Positions 45,332 through 54,193 of a stretch of DNA of 64,000 nucleotides are shown here, piece by piece. The notes under the pieces are model-generated. The model was not told the DNA's origin, did no database searches, and saw nothing but the letters and a program-made list of their open reading frames with translations. Made by a program: the position numbers and the translations under genes. The stretch is from Chloroherpetonaceae bacterium (GTDB lineage: Bacteria > Bacteroidota > Chlorobiia > Chlorobiales > Thermochlorobacteraceae). The stretch spans positions 62,001 to 126,000 of the forward strand of contig JANWWA010000007.1 in assembly GCA_025056565.1 (NCBI GenBank), given 5' to 3'. How positions within the stretch are numbered: position 1 is the stretch's first letter; every line of letters begins with the position of its first letter.

Positions 45332-46669
45332 TTAGTGCCACTCTGCATTGAAGAAAAGTTCTTTTAGATGCTGACGGGCATTCTTAAGATGCATTTCAAT
45401 TTCGTGCTTGTCCAGATGTCGCTCAATTGAGATTTCATCAATGCTTTTGCGCCGCAGTTCATAGAGCGTAATTATGTCGCGCTCTATGCGAGGGAGTTTT
45501 TCAATGCAGTAGAGCAAACGCTCATGGTCTGTTTTGGGTGCCATCTTTTGCGCAGCGGGCTTTTCCGGAAGTGGTTTGACAGTGCCATAGCGCTTAGCAG
45601 CCATTGGTGGCACTCTACGCTGAGAGGTCTCATTTGACTTCACCACGAATTCATCAGTTTCTGGTAAAGAGTCTGCATTTGTGCCGATGGCAACCTTATC
45701 GCCTAACTGATTACGCTCAGGTGGCAGCTTCGATAGGTCAATCGTGATAGGCTTTTGTTTTTCTCGGAGAAGCGTCTGGGGGTCTAAGTTGATTTTCTCT
45801 GTAAGCCGTAGGTCGTGCAGGTGAGCAGGTTCCGGTTTGCGTGTATCGACCTCGCCAAAGAGCGCCATGAATTCATCATATTTTAGGCCGCGCGCTTCAC
45901 AGTATGGAATTTCACGATTCCAGATGCGCTGACAAAGGTCTTCAAATCGCTCGGCTATCTCAGGTAAGCGAATTGCAACCTCGAAGGAGTCAGCAAGGTC
46001 GCGTGCGGCTGAACTATAAGGCAGTTTCATTAGGATATTGATACCAGCTTCTTTGGCATACCGCTCGGCAATACCGCTGCCATCATCGCGGTTGATGATA
46101 AGACCCAACAGGCGGGAACTGCCGCCAACGGTCTTGAAGTAGTTATTAGCAATGCAGATGTTGTTCGCCGCAAAAATGGATTGGCGGTCGTTGGAGACAA
46201 CCAAAATTACTTCTTCGCTCAGCGAGCGTGCCAGTGGAGTGGCAAATCCGCCGCAGACGACGTCGCCGAGAAAATCCATCAAGATGATATCCAAGTCCCA
46301 CTGGAAAAGTCCCAGTCGCTCCAGCACATCAAAGCCTGAGATAATGCCACGCCCGCCACAACCGCGCCCAACCTCCGGCCCTCCGATTTCAATGCCAAAC
46401 ACAGGCTGTGCAATGCCGTCGAGTTGGCGCTTAAAAACAATGTCCTCAATTTGCACCTTCTCGTGCGTCTCAGTTTTCTTGCCAAAGACTTCGGTAACCG
46501 TAGGCAGTGAAATGCCGCCAAAGAGAGAAGTCGTAGAGTCGTGTTTAGGGTCGCAGCCAATTTGCAGCGCGCGTTTGTTCATTTTTGCAAAGGTGGCAGT
46601 AAGATTGGTGGTAATAAAACTCTTTCCAATTCCACCTTTGCCATAAATCGCAATCGTCCGTGCAGGCAT
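45332..46669 (-). CDS. bchX: Chlorophyllide a reductase iron protein BchX with sigma-70 region 4-like C-terminus
   Basis: The ATP-dependent reductase of the chlorophyllide a oxidoreductase, passing electrons to BchYZ for C7=C8 reduction. 445 residues from the ATG at 46669 (AAAGGAGG upstream). Residues 1-275 are the NifH-like core: P-loop GKGGIGKS (10-17), the Cys ligands of the shared [4Fe-4S] cluster Cys104 in GRGCGGRGI and Cys139 in VVCGGFA. GRGCGGRG distinguishes BchX from BchL (GAGCGGYV). After a ~105-residue linker, residues about 382-440 match sigma-factor region 4: LPxxERDIITLYELRRKSIDEIS...EIEMHLKNARQHLKEL. The core is firm; the fusion is unusual and its function unknown. Confidence 0.93.
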   Translation of the reverse strand: MPARTIAIYGKGGIGKSFITTNLTATFAKMNKRALQIGCDPKHDSTTSLFGGISLPTVTEVFGKKTETHEKVQIEDIVFKRQLDGIAQPVFGIEIGGPEVGRGCGGRGIISGFDVLERLGLFQWDLDIILMDFLGDVVCGGFATPLARSLSEEVILVVSNDRQSIFAANNICIANNYFKTVGGSSRLLGLIINRDDGSGIAERYAKEAGINILMKLPYSSAARDLADSFEVAIRLPEIAERFEDLCQRIWNREIPYCEARGLKYDEFMALFGEVDTRKPEPAHLHDLRLTEKINLDPQTLLREKQKPITIDLSKLPPERNQLGDKVAIGTNADSLPETDEFVVKSNETSQRRVPPMAAKRYGTVKPLPEKPAAQKMAPKTDHERLLYCIEKLPRIERDIITLYELRRKSIDEISIERHLDKHEIEMHLKNARQHLKELFFNAEWH

Positions 46670-46716
46670 TGTATCCTCCTTTTTCAATAAATGTGCGTGA
46701 AGAGACTGCTCTAAAC

Positions 46717-47010
46717 TTAGTGCACGTTCAAGAATGGTGCAAACTCAGGCGCGTATTTAGCGGGCACAAATTCAATGATTTGGTAAGTTGCCACACCACT
46801 CGTGATGTATGGGTCTTGCTGCAAAATTGCCTCCAAGCGTTCGCGTAGCGTTAGGTGCGAAATAAGCACGCCACCCACAGGCGGATTTTGACGACCCGAT
46901 ACGACAAAATTGCCCGCAGCATACTCCTTGTCTAAAAAGGCCAAGTGGGCTGCACGATGCTCATTGACTTCCTCCAGTGGCTTGGTATAAGTGTAAAGCA
47001 CCACAAACAT
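46717..47010 (-). CDS. YciI-family small protein within the bch cluster
   Basis: 97 residues, YCII-related: VVLYTYTKPLEEVNEHRAAHLAFLDKEYAAGNFVVSGRQNPPVGGVLIS, and DPYITSGVATYQIIEF match the family (ferredoxin-like fold, His-Asp pair; often loosely annotated). It starts 2 bp downstream of the bchC stop and ends 47 bp before bchX, so it is embedded in the pigment operon. YciI-like proteins are not known pigment enzymes; a dehalogenase-, hydrolase- or chaperone-like role is conceivable. Confidence 0.85.
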   Translation of the reverse strand: MFVVLYTYTKPLEEVNEHRAAHLAFLDKEYAAGNFVVSGRQNPPVGGVLISHLTLRERLEAILQQDPYITSGVATYQIIEFVPAKYAPEFAPFLNVH

Positions 47011-47012
47011 TT

Positions 47013-47978
47013 TTACTCAGGCTTCCAAGAAAGTACCATTTTGAGACAATTGTTATCGAACAAAGCGGTTTCATAAGCTTCAGCTAAGCCATTCCAAGCA
47101 GAGCTGTAATGCGTAAAGATGCGCTTGGCATCAATTTCGCCCGATGCAAGAATTGAGAGCGTGCGCTCTAAATCGCCCAGTGCCCATTGCTTAGCAGGCA
47201 GAATTTTGATTTCCTTCATAAAGGCAAAGTGATACGCAAGGTCAATGCGCTCGTAGTAACCGCCAAGCACCAGCACGCCATTCATTTTGAGAAACCGTAA
47301 GCTCTCCTCAATGGCGCGCATGACGCCCGTGCAATCAATAAGCGCATCAAACTCGGCATGACCTAATGCGCTCTCGAGAGCCGTTTGCGTCACATTGACA
47401 CGCACATCAGCTGTAGATTTGGAGAGCCGAAAATCACTTAGGTCAGTAGCAACAGTGTAAGCAGCATGGAAATGCCGTGCAAAGTCCACCACCAGCAGCC
47501 CCACTGCACCTTGACCCAAGACCAGAATGCGCTTGTCTGTAACATGAGCCAAGTCAACGATGTGTAGGGCAGTGGCGGCAAGTGGGAGCGCAAGACCGAG
47601 CGACACATCGCTCAGCACATCTAAGCGCGTAACTTTATGATATGGGGAGACGATATACTGCGATGCGCCGCCGAATGCGGCATTAACATCTGTGTAACCA
47701 AACGACCCTGAAACATAGACAAACTTACCCAAGTATCCATCAGGCACATCACTGCCGACTTCAATGACCTTTCCAACGGTTTCGTAGCCAGGGATAACGG
47801 GGTATTGCGTCATTTGCATTTTCGGCAAGCGACCAGTGTAAAGCATTTTCTCCGTCCCTGCGCTTACCGATGTCCAAAATGTCTCCACGAGCACATCGCT
47901 GGGCTCGAGTGCACGCAGCGTAACCTCCCGCATCTCGAGCTGCTCTGGTGCCGTGAAAACCACTGCCATTGACTTCAT
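47013..47978 (-). CDS. bchC: Bacteriochlorophyllide a dehydrogenase BchC
   Basis: Zinc-less MDR-family dehydrogenase that oxidises the C3 1-hydroxyethyl group to acetyl in bacteriochlorophyllide a synthesis. 321 residues. The N-terminus MKSMAVVFTAPEQLEMREVTLRALEPSDVLVETFWTSVSAGTEKMLYTGRLP, then VIPGYETVGKVIEVG and the NAD fingerprint ILVLGQGAVGLLVVDFARH (about 160-178) are BchC-like. The start is fixed by an AAGGAGA ribosome site before the ATG at 47978; an in-frame ATG 12 codons upstream has no such site. It follows bchF by 94 bp. Confidence 0.92.
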   Translation of the reverse strand: MKSMAVVFTAPEQLEMREVTLRALEPSDVLVETFWTSVSAGTEKMLYTGRLPKMQMTQYPVIPGYETVGKVIEVGSDVPDGYLGKFVYVSGSFGYTDVNAAFGGASQYIVSPYHKVTRLDVLSDVSLGLALPLAATALHIVDLAHVTDKRILVLGQGAVGLLVVDFARHFHAAYTVATDLSDFRLSKSTADVRVNVTQTALESALGHAEFDALIDCTGVMRAIEESLRFLKMNGVLVLGGYYERIDLAYHFAFMKEIKILPAKQWALGDLERTLSILASGEIDAKRIFTHYSSAWNGLAEAYETALFDNNCLKMVLSWKPE

Positions 47979-48072
47979 AGTATTCTCCTTTCTACGACCA
48001 CTACAAAAGAACATGGCTGCACTGCAACCACAGCTTGCCGAACAGTGGGTGCAGGATAGCCTGTCGCTTCAA

Positions 48073-48543
48073 CTAAATCAACCCTTGAGCCTTCAGGCGC
48101 TTTTCATTGCGCTTTTCCAGCCAAACACGCACCAAATACTGCGCCGCATTAACCACATAGCTGAAATACGCTGCAAAAGCACACCAAATCAACACCTCTG
48201 TCGAGGCATTGAAATAGGCTAATACAAAGTATGAAAAATGCACAATGATGGCAATCGTGCTGCCAACATCTTCCCAGAAAAACTCAGGCGAGTAAATCCA
48301 CATTCCAAAGACTTCCTTTTCCCAAACTGCACCTGTAGCAAACAGTAAAACTAAGAACAGCGTCTTCACGAAAACAGCAAGCGTAACCAGCGAAAAATTG
48401 TGAATCGTGCCATTGTAGTAAAGAAAGGTAATGATGACACCCACGAGAAACACCACAAACTGAATGGGGGCTAAGGTAAACTGCACTTTCGTCCAGATAG
48501 ACGAATTGCGGATGCGAAGTTGCTCTGGCGTATAGCGAGGCAT
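48073..48543 (-). CDS. bchF: 2-vinyl bacteriochlorophyllide hydratase BchF
   Basis: Membrane enzyme that hydrates the C3 vinyl group, giving the 1-hydroxyethyl precursor oxidised by BchC. 156 residues from the ATG at 48543. The pattern MPRYTPEQLRIRNSSIWTKVQFTLAPIQFVVFLVGV, then FATGAVWEKEVFGMWIYSPEFFWEDV and YFSYVVNAAQYLVRVWLEKR is BchF-like, with about four hydrophobic spans. It is the first gene of the bchF-bchC-yciI-bchX run. The chemistry is established for purple and green bacteria; in some Chlorobi the related BchV shares the fold, so BchF versus BchV is not fully settled. Confidence 0.88.
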   Translation of the reverse strand: MPRYTPEQLRIRNSSIWTKVQFTLAPIQFVVFLVGVIITFLYYNGTIHNFSLVTLAVFVKTLFLVLLFATGAVWEKEVFGMWIYSPEFFWEDVGSTIAIIVHFSYFVLAYFNASTEVLIWCAFAAYFSYVVNAAQYLVRVWLEKRNEKRLKAQGLI

Positions 48544-48750
48544 ACTCCAATGTGTTCCTTTCTCTTGAGTGCTAAGGTCAAATGTAGCATAATTCACCCC
48601 GACTTGCAACAATTAACAAGTAGGGTTGCAAGAAGCGGACACACGGCGACGCAAGCCGGAGCGATTCTGCAGCGTCAAACAGTGTTAAGGTTAGAGCAGA
48701 ATCGCTCATAAAATACTACGGGGCAGTTAAGTTCGAACAGTGAAAGTAGC

Positions 48751-50070
48751 TCAGGCAGTTATGGCAAAGTCGTAGAGTGGGAACTTTGCCGTCAGCTCTC
48801 TGACCTCTTGACGCACGTCTATGCACACTTGTTCGATGTGCGCAGAATGAGCATTTGAAATCACGCGGTCAATAAGTTCTGCAACATAGATGAACTCTTG
48901 TTCTCTAAATCCGCGTGTGGTCATTGCAGGGGTGCCAATGCGAATGCCACTAGTGATAAAGGCACTCTTGTCGTCGAAGGGCACCATATTCTTGTTAAGT
49001 GTGATGCCGGCTTTATGCAAAAGGTGTTCAGCTTCTTTGCCACTAATGTGCTTGTGTCGCAAGTCAATGAGCATAAGGTGGTTGTCTGTGCCACCCGAGA
49101 TGATGTGGTAGCCAAGCGACAGGAATTTTTCTGCCATTGCGCGAGCGTTGCGCTGCACTTGCATCGTGTAGTCTTTGTATTCAGGTCTAAGGGCTTCGCC
49201 GAAGGCTACAGCCTTTGCCGCAATGATATGCATGAGTGGTCCGCCCTGCACGCCGGGCATCACTTCCGTATCTAAAACTTCAGACATCATTTTGAGGCGT
49301 TCACCGGTTTTGGTCTTAACCTTGATGCCGAAGGGGTTTTCAAAATCTTGTCCCATTAGAATCATTCCGCCGCGCGGCCCGCGCAAGGTTTTATGGGTGG
49401 TGGTGGTAACGAAGTGGCAATAAGGCAGTGGGTTGTTTAGCAGTCCTGTCGCAATCAGTCCAGCGGGGTGGGCGATGTCTGCAAGCAAAAATGCGCCAAC
49501 GGAGTCAGCAATTTCGCGGAAGGCTTTGTAGTCCCAGTCACGGGAATACGCACTGGCGCCGCAGATGATAAGCTTTGGCTTCACTTCTTTGGCTTTGGCA
49601 GCGACTTTATCCATATCAATTCGTCCTGTCTCTTTCTCCACGCCATAGAAATGCGCTTCATAGAGCTTGCCAGAGAAATTAACTGGAGAGCCGTGCGTGA
49701 GATGGCCACCGTGTGCTAAGTCGAAGCCTAAGATGCGGTCGCCGGGTTTTAGCACCGCAAAGAAGACCGCCATGTTGGCGTTTGAGCCTGAGTGCGGTTG
49801 CACATTTGCATATTCTGCGCCGAAGAGTTTCTTGGCGCGCTCACGAGCCAGATTTTCAGCAATATCTACAAACTCGCAACCGCCGTAGTAGCGCTTGCCC
49901 GGGTAGCCTTCGGCATACTTGTTGGTCATCACCGAGCCAGCTGCTTCCAACACGGCACGACTGGCAAAGTTTTCAGACGCAATGAGCTCAATTGTTTCGG
50001 TTTGTCGTTCCAATTCACCTTGAAGAGCGGCGAAAATTTCGGGGTCAGTAGTGCGAAGTGTCTCTAACAT
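48751..50070 (-). CDS. glyA: Serine hydroxymethyltransferase
   Basis: PLP enzyme that interconverts serine and glycine while loading tetrahydrofolate with one-carbon units. 439 residues. [42 protein letters not shown] (about 34-75), [13 protein letters not shown] (about 198-210) and the PLP-lysine region [17 protein letters not shown] (about 221-237) are diagnostic. It is a single gene between the bch cluster (same strand) and the COG0523 gene (divergent). A 138-bp gap to bchF at the minus-strand downstream side shows no other feature. Confidence 0.97.
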   Translation of the reverse strand: MLETLRTTDPEIFAALQGELERQTETIELIASENFASRAVLEAAGSVMTNKYAEGYPGKRYYGGCEFVDIAENLARERAKKLFGAEYANVQPHSGSNANMAVFFAVLKPGDRILGFDLAHGGHLTHGSPVNFSGKLYEAHFYGVEKETGRIDMDKVAAKAKEVKPKLIICGASAYSRDWDYKAFREIADSVGAFLLADIAHPAGLIATGLLNNPLPYCHFVTTTTHKTLRGPRGGMILMGQDFENPFGIKVKTKTGERLKMMSEVLDTEVMPGVQGGPLMHIIAAKAVAFGEALRPEYKDYTMQVQRNARAMAEKFLSLGYHIISGGTDNHLMLIDLRHKHISGKEAEHLLHKAGITLNKNMVPFDDKSAFITSGIRIGTPAMTTRGFREQEFIYVAELIDRVISNAHSAHIEQVCIDVRQEVRELTAKFPLYDFAITA

Positions 50071-50187
50071 TTGCTTAGCTTGGTTGAAAATTCAAAAGAT
50101 TGGGCGAAGATACGGCATCGCAAGCCGTTTTACAACTCTTTAGCAGCGCTGCAATTTTTGCTACATTTCAGGCAAACGTCTGTTCCA

Positions 50188-51267
50188 ATGCAGCACGAGC
50201 GCATTCCAACTATCATCATCACAGGCTTTTTGGGCAGTGGCAAAACCACGCTCATCAAACATTTACTAAACACATCGTTAAAAGACCGCAAGGTCGCTCT
50301 GATTGAAAACGAGATTGGTGAAGTCAGTGTCGACACCACCATTCTCAAAACGCAAAACGTAGAGATTTCAGAGCTGACAGCGGGCTGTATGTGCTGCACC
50401 ATCTCGGGCGATTTTTCCAATGCCGTTACCGATATTCTTAGTGGGGTAACGCCTGATGTGCTGCTCATTGAGACTACTGGCATTGCAAACCCAATTTCCA
50501 TTTTTATGATGCTGGCTAATGACCAGCGACTTATCTTGGATACCATCATCACGGTTGCTGATGCCGAGCGCTTAGAGGATAACTTGGCAGAAAATCTGGT
50601 GGCAGAAATCCAGCTGACGATTAGTGACCTTGTAGTGCTGAACAAGACTGATGTGTGCAGCGAGGCGGCATTGCTGCGAGCAGAAAAACTTATTCGCCAG
50701 ATGAATGAGCGCGCACCGATTTTTAGAACCGTGCAAGGGCAAATTCCACCAGAGCTGATCTTTGCTCCCAAGCGTGAAGGTCTAAGAGAAGAGCTGCGCG
50801 CGCAAGTGCTCGAGCTGAAAAAGAAATACGATGCAGAGATTGAGCGAAGGTTGCATCTGAAGCGTGCGGAGCAAGCTGCGCTGGCAAGTCCGACAATAGG
50901 ACAACCCGCGCCCGCCCATAACCACCATCACGAGCACGGCGCAGAGAGCTACCACTTGGAGGTTGACCAAATTGAGACGTTTGCCTTTGAACGCCCTGAG
51001 GTATTTGTGCAGCGCAAATTTGAGGAGCTTTTGGCAACGCTGCCACGCTACTACTACCGTGCTAAGGGGATTGTGAATTTCGTGGAGATGCAAAACCCGA
51101 CCATCTTCAACTTCGCTTCAGGACGCTACACCTTCGACTACGAGACTCTGCAAGATGAGGATTTCAGAAAAAGTGGCTCAAGCTCACTTTTTGTCTTTAT
51201 CGGCAAACAGATTGCAGGCGAGCGCGAGCAGATGCTGGAACGACTGCTGGCATGCAAAGCCTACTAA
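50188..51267 (+). CDS. COG0523 (CobW/YjiA-type) GTPase, metal chaperone candidate
   Basis: 359 residues from the ATG at 50188 (an upstream in-frame ATG at 50071 adds 39 unlike residues). The GTPase motif IIITGFLGSGKTTLIKHLL, the metal-binding GCMCC (about 66-70), LIETTGIANP (about 92-101) and NKTD are present. A His-rich loop HNHHHEHG (about 251-258) suggests zinc or another transition metal. COG0523 members deliver metals to enzymes (Zn, Co, Fe, Ni) and are often Zur-regulated; none of this can be fixed here. A 117-bp stretch separates it from glyA. Confidence 0.9.
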   Translation: MQHERIPTIIITGFLGSGKTTLIKHLLNTSLKDRKVALIENEIGEVSVDTTILKTQNVEISELTAGCMCCTISGDFSNAVTDILSGVTPDVLLIETTGIANPISIFMMLANDQRLILDTIITVADAERLEDNLAENLVAEIQLTISDLVVLNKTDVCSEAALLRAEKLIRQMNERAPIFRTVQGQIPPELIFAPKREGLREELRAQVLELKKKYDAEIERRLHLKRAEQAALASPTIGQPAPAHNHHHEHGAESYHLEVDQIETFAFERPEVFVQRKFEELLATLPRYYYRAKGIVNFVEMQNPTIFNFASGRYTFDYETLQDEDFRKSGSSSLFVFIGKQIAGEREQMLERLLACKAY

Positions 51268-51635
51268 TCCCGGCTAGCAGCGAATTCATGAAATTACCTA
51301 AACAGCGGGGAAGTAGACGCATCTCTGCGCCGTGATTCTATTGCTGTTCCGCTATTAGGTAAGTACTCTCAACATTTTAGCAGGTGCGGGCGCAAGGCAG
51401 CGCCTTAGACCAAGCTCCTGACCCTCCCCTGTAAGGAAGAGAAAACCTAACATTGCGAACAGTGCTGCGGCAAAAAGCCGCATAGAGTGATGGCTATGCC
51501 TGCTCTACTGAGTGCAAGGTCGGGACACTCCAACAGCCTGTAAGGAGAGAGCGGGACGCGGTGGCCGACAAAAGCTCGAGCAAGAAGGTATAATTTTTTA
51601 ACTTTCGCCTGCTTAACCTATGTTACCAAGCGTCT
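51268..51635 (+). other. Intergenic region with multiple hairpins, possible structured RNA
   Basis: 368 bp without a protein-coding candidate. Pairings visible include AACAGC (51301)/GCTGTT (51342), GGCGC/GCGCC near 51389-51404, TGCGGC-AAAAA-GCCGCA near 51465-51482, GAGTG...CACTC near 51510-51530, and GTCGG/CCGAC near 51519-51569. CCTGTAAGGA occurs twice (51428-51437 and 51537-51546). A TATAAT box sits at 51589-51594. I could not match it to tmRNA, RNase P, SRP, 6S or a cobalamin riboswitch; an uncharacterised ncRNA or pstB leader is possible, strand uncertain. Confidence 0.4.
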
Positions 51636-52532
51636 ATGACCACAGAGCCAAACGAACCCAATTTTTCCAGGTCAAGAGAAACACCAGTCTTTCGCACTGC
51701 GCCGAAAGAAATTGACGAGACACCAGTCTTTCGCACTGAAAAAGAAACTGAGCTACCGAAAGCGCCGCGTGTGCTCACGGAGGTCGTGCTAAGCATTGAA
51801 AAATTCAAGTTCTACTACGGTCAAACCTTAGCGCTGCGAGAAATCACGATGAACGTGATGCGCGGGGAGGTAGTGGCGCTGATTGGTCCATCGGGCTGCG
51901 GCAAATCAACCTTGCTCAAAGCGATTAATCGCATTCACGAAGTTTCCTATCCTGTGCGCATTGAAGGGCGCATTCTTTTAGACGGCAAAGATATATATGC
52001 ACCAGAAGTAGATGTAACGGCGCTGCGGCGGCGTGTCGGAATGGTCTTCCAAAAACCAAATCCCTTTCCAAAATCGGTCTATGAGAACGTGGCATTTGGT
52101 CTTAAAATTCTGGGCGGCTATACCAAATCCGACATTGATGGCATTGTAGAACAGAGCTTGAAACAGGCGGCACTGTGGGACGAGGTGAAAGACCGCTTGC
52201 ATACTAACGCACTGGGCTTATCAGGCGGGCAGCAGCAGCGGCTATGCATTGCACGTGCCTTAGCCACTCAGCCTGAAATTCTATTGATGGACGAGCCTTG
52301 CTCCGCACTCGACCCAATCTCCACGCAGAAGATTGAAGACCTGATTGATGAGCTAAAATCGCAGTATACCTTCATCATTGTGACCCACAATATGCAGCAA
52401 GCTGCGCGCGTAAGCGACCGCACAGCCTTTATGATGCAAGGCAGCTTAATTGAATACGACAGCACAGAGAAAATCTTCACCAAGCCTGCGCAGAAATTAA
52501 CTGAGGATTATATCCTGGGTCGCTTCGGATAG
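51636..52532 (+). CDS. pstB: Phosphate ABC transporter ATP-binding protein PstB
   Basis: ATPase of the high-affinity phosphate importer. Residues about 48-298 form the PstB core: [12 protein letters not shown], Walker [36 protein letters not shown] (phosphate-family signature), [33 protein letters not shown] and a C-terminal YILGRFG. The first ~47 residues are extra: they contain ETPVFRT at 15-21 and again at 28-34. No pstS, pstC, pstA or phoU is adjacent, which is unusual. No strong ribosome site precedes the ATG at 51636, so the true start could be internal and the repeated DNA regulatory. Confidence 0.92.
   Translation: MTTEPNEPNFSRSRETPVFRTAPKEIDETPVFRTEKETELPKAPRVLTEVVLSIEKFKFYYGQTLALREITMNVMRGEVVALIGPSGCGKSTLLKAINRIHEVSYPVRIEGRILLDGKDIYAPEVDVTALRRRVGMVFQKPNPFPKSVYENVAFGLKILGGYTKSDIDGIVEQSLKQAALWDEVKDRLHTNALGLSGGQQQRLCIARALATQPEILLMDEPCSALDPISTQKIEDLIDELKSQYTFIIVTHNMQQAARVSDRTAFMMQGSLIEYDSTEKIFTKPAQKLTEDYILGRFG
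51681..51738 (+). repeat. 19-bp direct repeat with 39-bp period at the 5' end of pstB
   Basis: ACACCAGTCTTTCGCACTG occurs at 51681-51699 and 51720-51738. It keeps the reading frame (period 13 codons) and yields the doubled ETPVFRT peptide. Either a recent in-frame duplication or paired protein-binding boxes. Confidence 0.75.
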
Positions 52533-52631
52533 CGCCGGCGCAAGCTGCCCACAAAGTTTGCCGTAAAGTGTGGCGCTAAGCAAGTGCTTGTCCGAACTTC
52601 TCTCAAGCCATATCCGTTAATAGGGCGTGCG

Positions 52632-54182
52632 ATGAGTGACACAAGACCAATATACGAAAAGGTCGCTGACCGACTAATTGGGCATCTGGGAGATTTGTCG
52701 GAGTTGTCTTACTCCGCTTTGCAGTTGCTGCCATTTCCCCTGCTTTTTAAGAACATCTTCTTTGCTGAATTGCGTCGTGAGGCGAGAGAAGAATTGCGCC
52801 GCTTCAAATCTGAGCGGTTTCTTTTTGGACATAGCTCCCTTGAACCCTATCGAAACGCTTTGGCAGATGCGGCGACTGCTACGGCGGTGCTCTCGCGTGA
52901 AGAATGCATAAAACTCATTCGACGCACGGCACGCCTGCAAGGTGAGTACCTTGAGCGCCCACAGCACTTTCTTTGCAAGCACCTTTATGCGGAAAGCTAC
53001 GAACTCAGTGCTGAAGCCATTCGACAAGCTCTTTCACCCTTCACTGAGTATCAGTATCTAACCGAAGTCTTGCTGCAATACCTTTCTCGCAAACGGGTGG
53101 CATCACTGAGCGATGAGCGATTTGAAAAGTTGATTGCAGATATTGATAGAAAAGTGTGCGCCACCTACAACTCGGCCGAGTGGGCATATCTGTTGGAACC
53201 GCTGTATGCCTACTATTCACTGGGCGGTGAATTGAGAGTACCAATTAGCGTGCTGCAGGTTTTCCTACGAGAAAAAGATGCGCTCTCGGCGCTGAGTGCG
53301 CTGATGCACCTTCGTGAGCACGGCATAGATGCCCTTGCGCATTCCGACATAGCCTTGCTCTTTGAGGGCAGCGTCGAGGAGCTGCTGCGAAAGAAAAAAT
53401 CACTTAGTGCACCGCCTGAGTTCAAAGAAACACTGGTGGCTCATCTTTCGCGCCAGCTCGCCGAAGAGGCACTCAGCAAATCAACTGAGACTGTACCGCA
53501 GGTTGCGGCACTGAGCAACTCGCCCTCCACAGCACAGCATCAATCAGAAAGGCTGCATCCCTCGCAAGCCTTAGCAACAACCGATTCACCTGACGCAGTC
53601 ACTGCATCAGCAAGTGAGGTGAAGACTCCTACAGATTTACAAGTCGCTGCAGAGGCGCCACTTCAAGCCGCGCTGGAGCCTACGGCTGCAGAAGAGAAAG
53701 ACCTGCACGCACGCTTGCCACAGAGCAAAGTGGAAATAGACAAGCAAAAGACCGAACCAGCCACGGCAGAGGCAAGCAACAAGGCAAAAGACCCTGAAGC
53801 GGCCATCCCCACCTCTGCGAACCGTGACCAAGGTGCTGCAGCAATGCAACCAAATGCTCCACAGTCGCAAGCAAACTATCAGAATGAAACAACGCTTTTG
53901 CCCACAGCTGCTCCTGCAAGGCCCGCTGAACGCAAAGAGCTAGCTGACCTGCGGGCACTTATTACGCTAAGCGACCGCAAGAAAATCATTAAGCGTGTCT
54001 TCAAAGGAAGCGAAGTAGAGTATGAAAAAGCTATCTCTGAACTCAATCAGAAAAAAACATGGCGTGAAGCCTCAATATACTTAGACCAAGAGGTCTTCAA
54101 ACGCTTCAATGTCGATGAATACTCGACGGAAGCCGTGCTACTAACCGATACCGTTTTTGAACGACACTCTCGAAAACCCTAA
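52632..54182 (+). CDS. Protein of unknown function upstream of SbcC-like gene
   Basis: 516 residues from the ATG at 52632 (an upstream in-frame start at 52584 adds 16). N-terminal ~270 residues are helical and soluble, including a DLSELSYSALQLLPFP stretch. About 280-440 is low-complexity, rich in Ala, Glu, Thr, Pro and Gln. The last ~75 residues (ELADLRALITLSDRKKIIKRVFKGSEVEYEKAISELNQKKTWREASIYLDQEVFKRF) resemble a conserved C-terminal helical segment in Bacteroidetes/Chlorobi proteins of unknown function. It starts 99 bp after pstB and ends 11 bp before the SbcC-like gene, so it is probably co-transcribed with it. Possibly a DNA-repair partner, but that rests on position alone. Confidence 0.7.
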   Translation: MSDTRPIYEKVADRLIGHLGDLSELSYSALQLLPFPLLFKNIFFAELRREAREELRRFKSERFLFGHSSLEPYRNALADAATATAVLSREECIKLIRRTARLQGEYLERPQHFLCKHLYAESYELSAEAIRQALSPFTEYQYLTEVLLQYLSRKRVASLSDERFEKLIADIDRKVCATYNSAEWAYLLEPLYAYYSLGGELRVPISVLQVFLREKDALSALSALMHLREHGIDALAHSDIALLFEGSVEELLRKKKSLSAPPEFKETLVAHLSRQLAEEALSKSTETVPQVAALSNSPSTAQHQSERLHPSQALATTDSPDAVTASASEVKTPTDLQVAAEAPLQAALEPTAAEEKDLHARLPQSKVEIDKQKTEPATAEASNKAKDPEAAIPTSANRDQGAAAMQPNAPQSQANYQNETTLLPTAAPARPAERKELADLRALITLSDRKKIIKRVFKGSEVEYEKAISELNQKKTWREASIYLDQEVFKRFNVDEYSTEAVLLTDTVFERHSRKP

Positions 54183-54193
54183 ACGACCGTGCA

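Noticed and set aside
51361-51600. tmRNA, RNase P RNA, SRP RNA, 6S RNA or cobalamin riboswitch in the gap before pstB
   Set aside because: None of the conserved core sequences I know for these RNAs is present on either strand.
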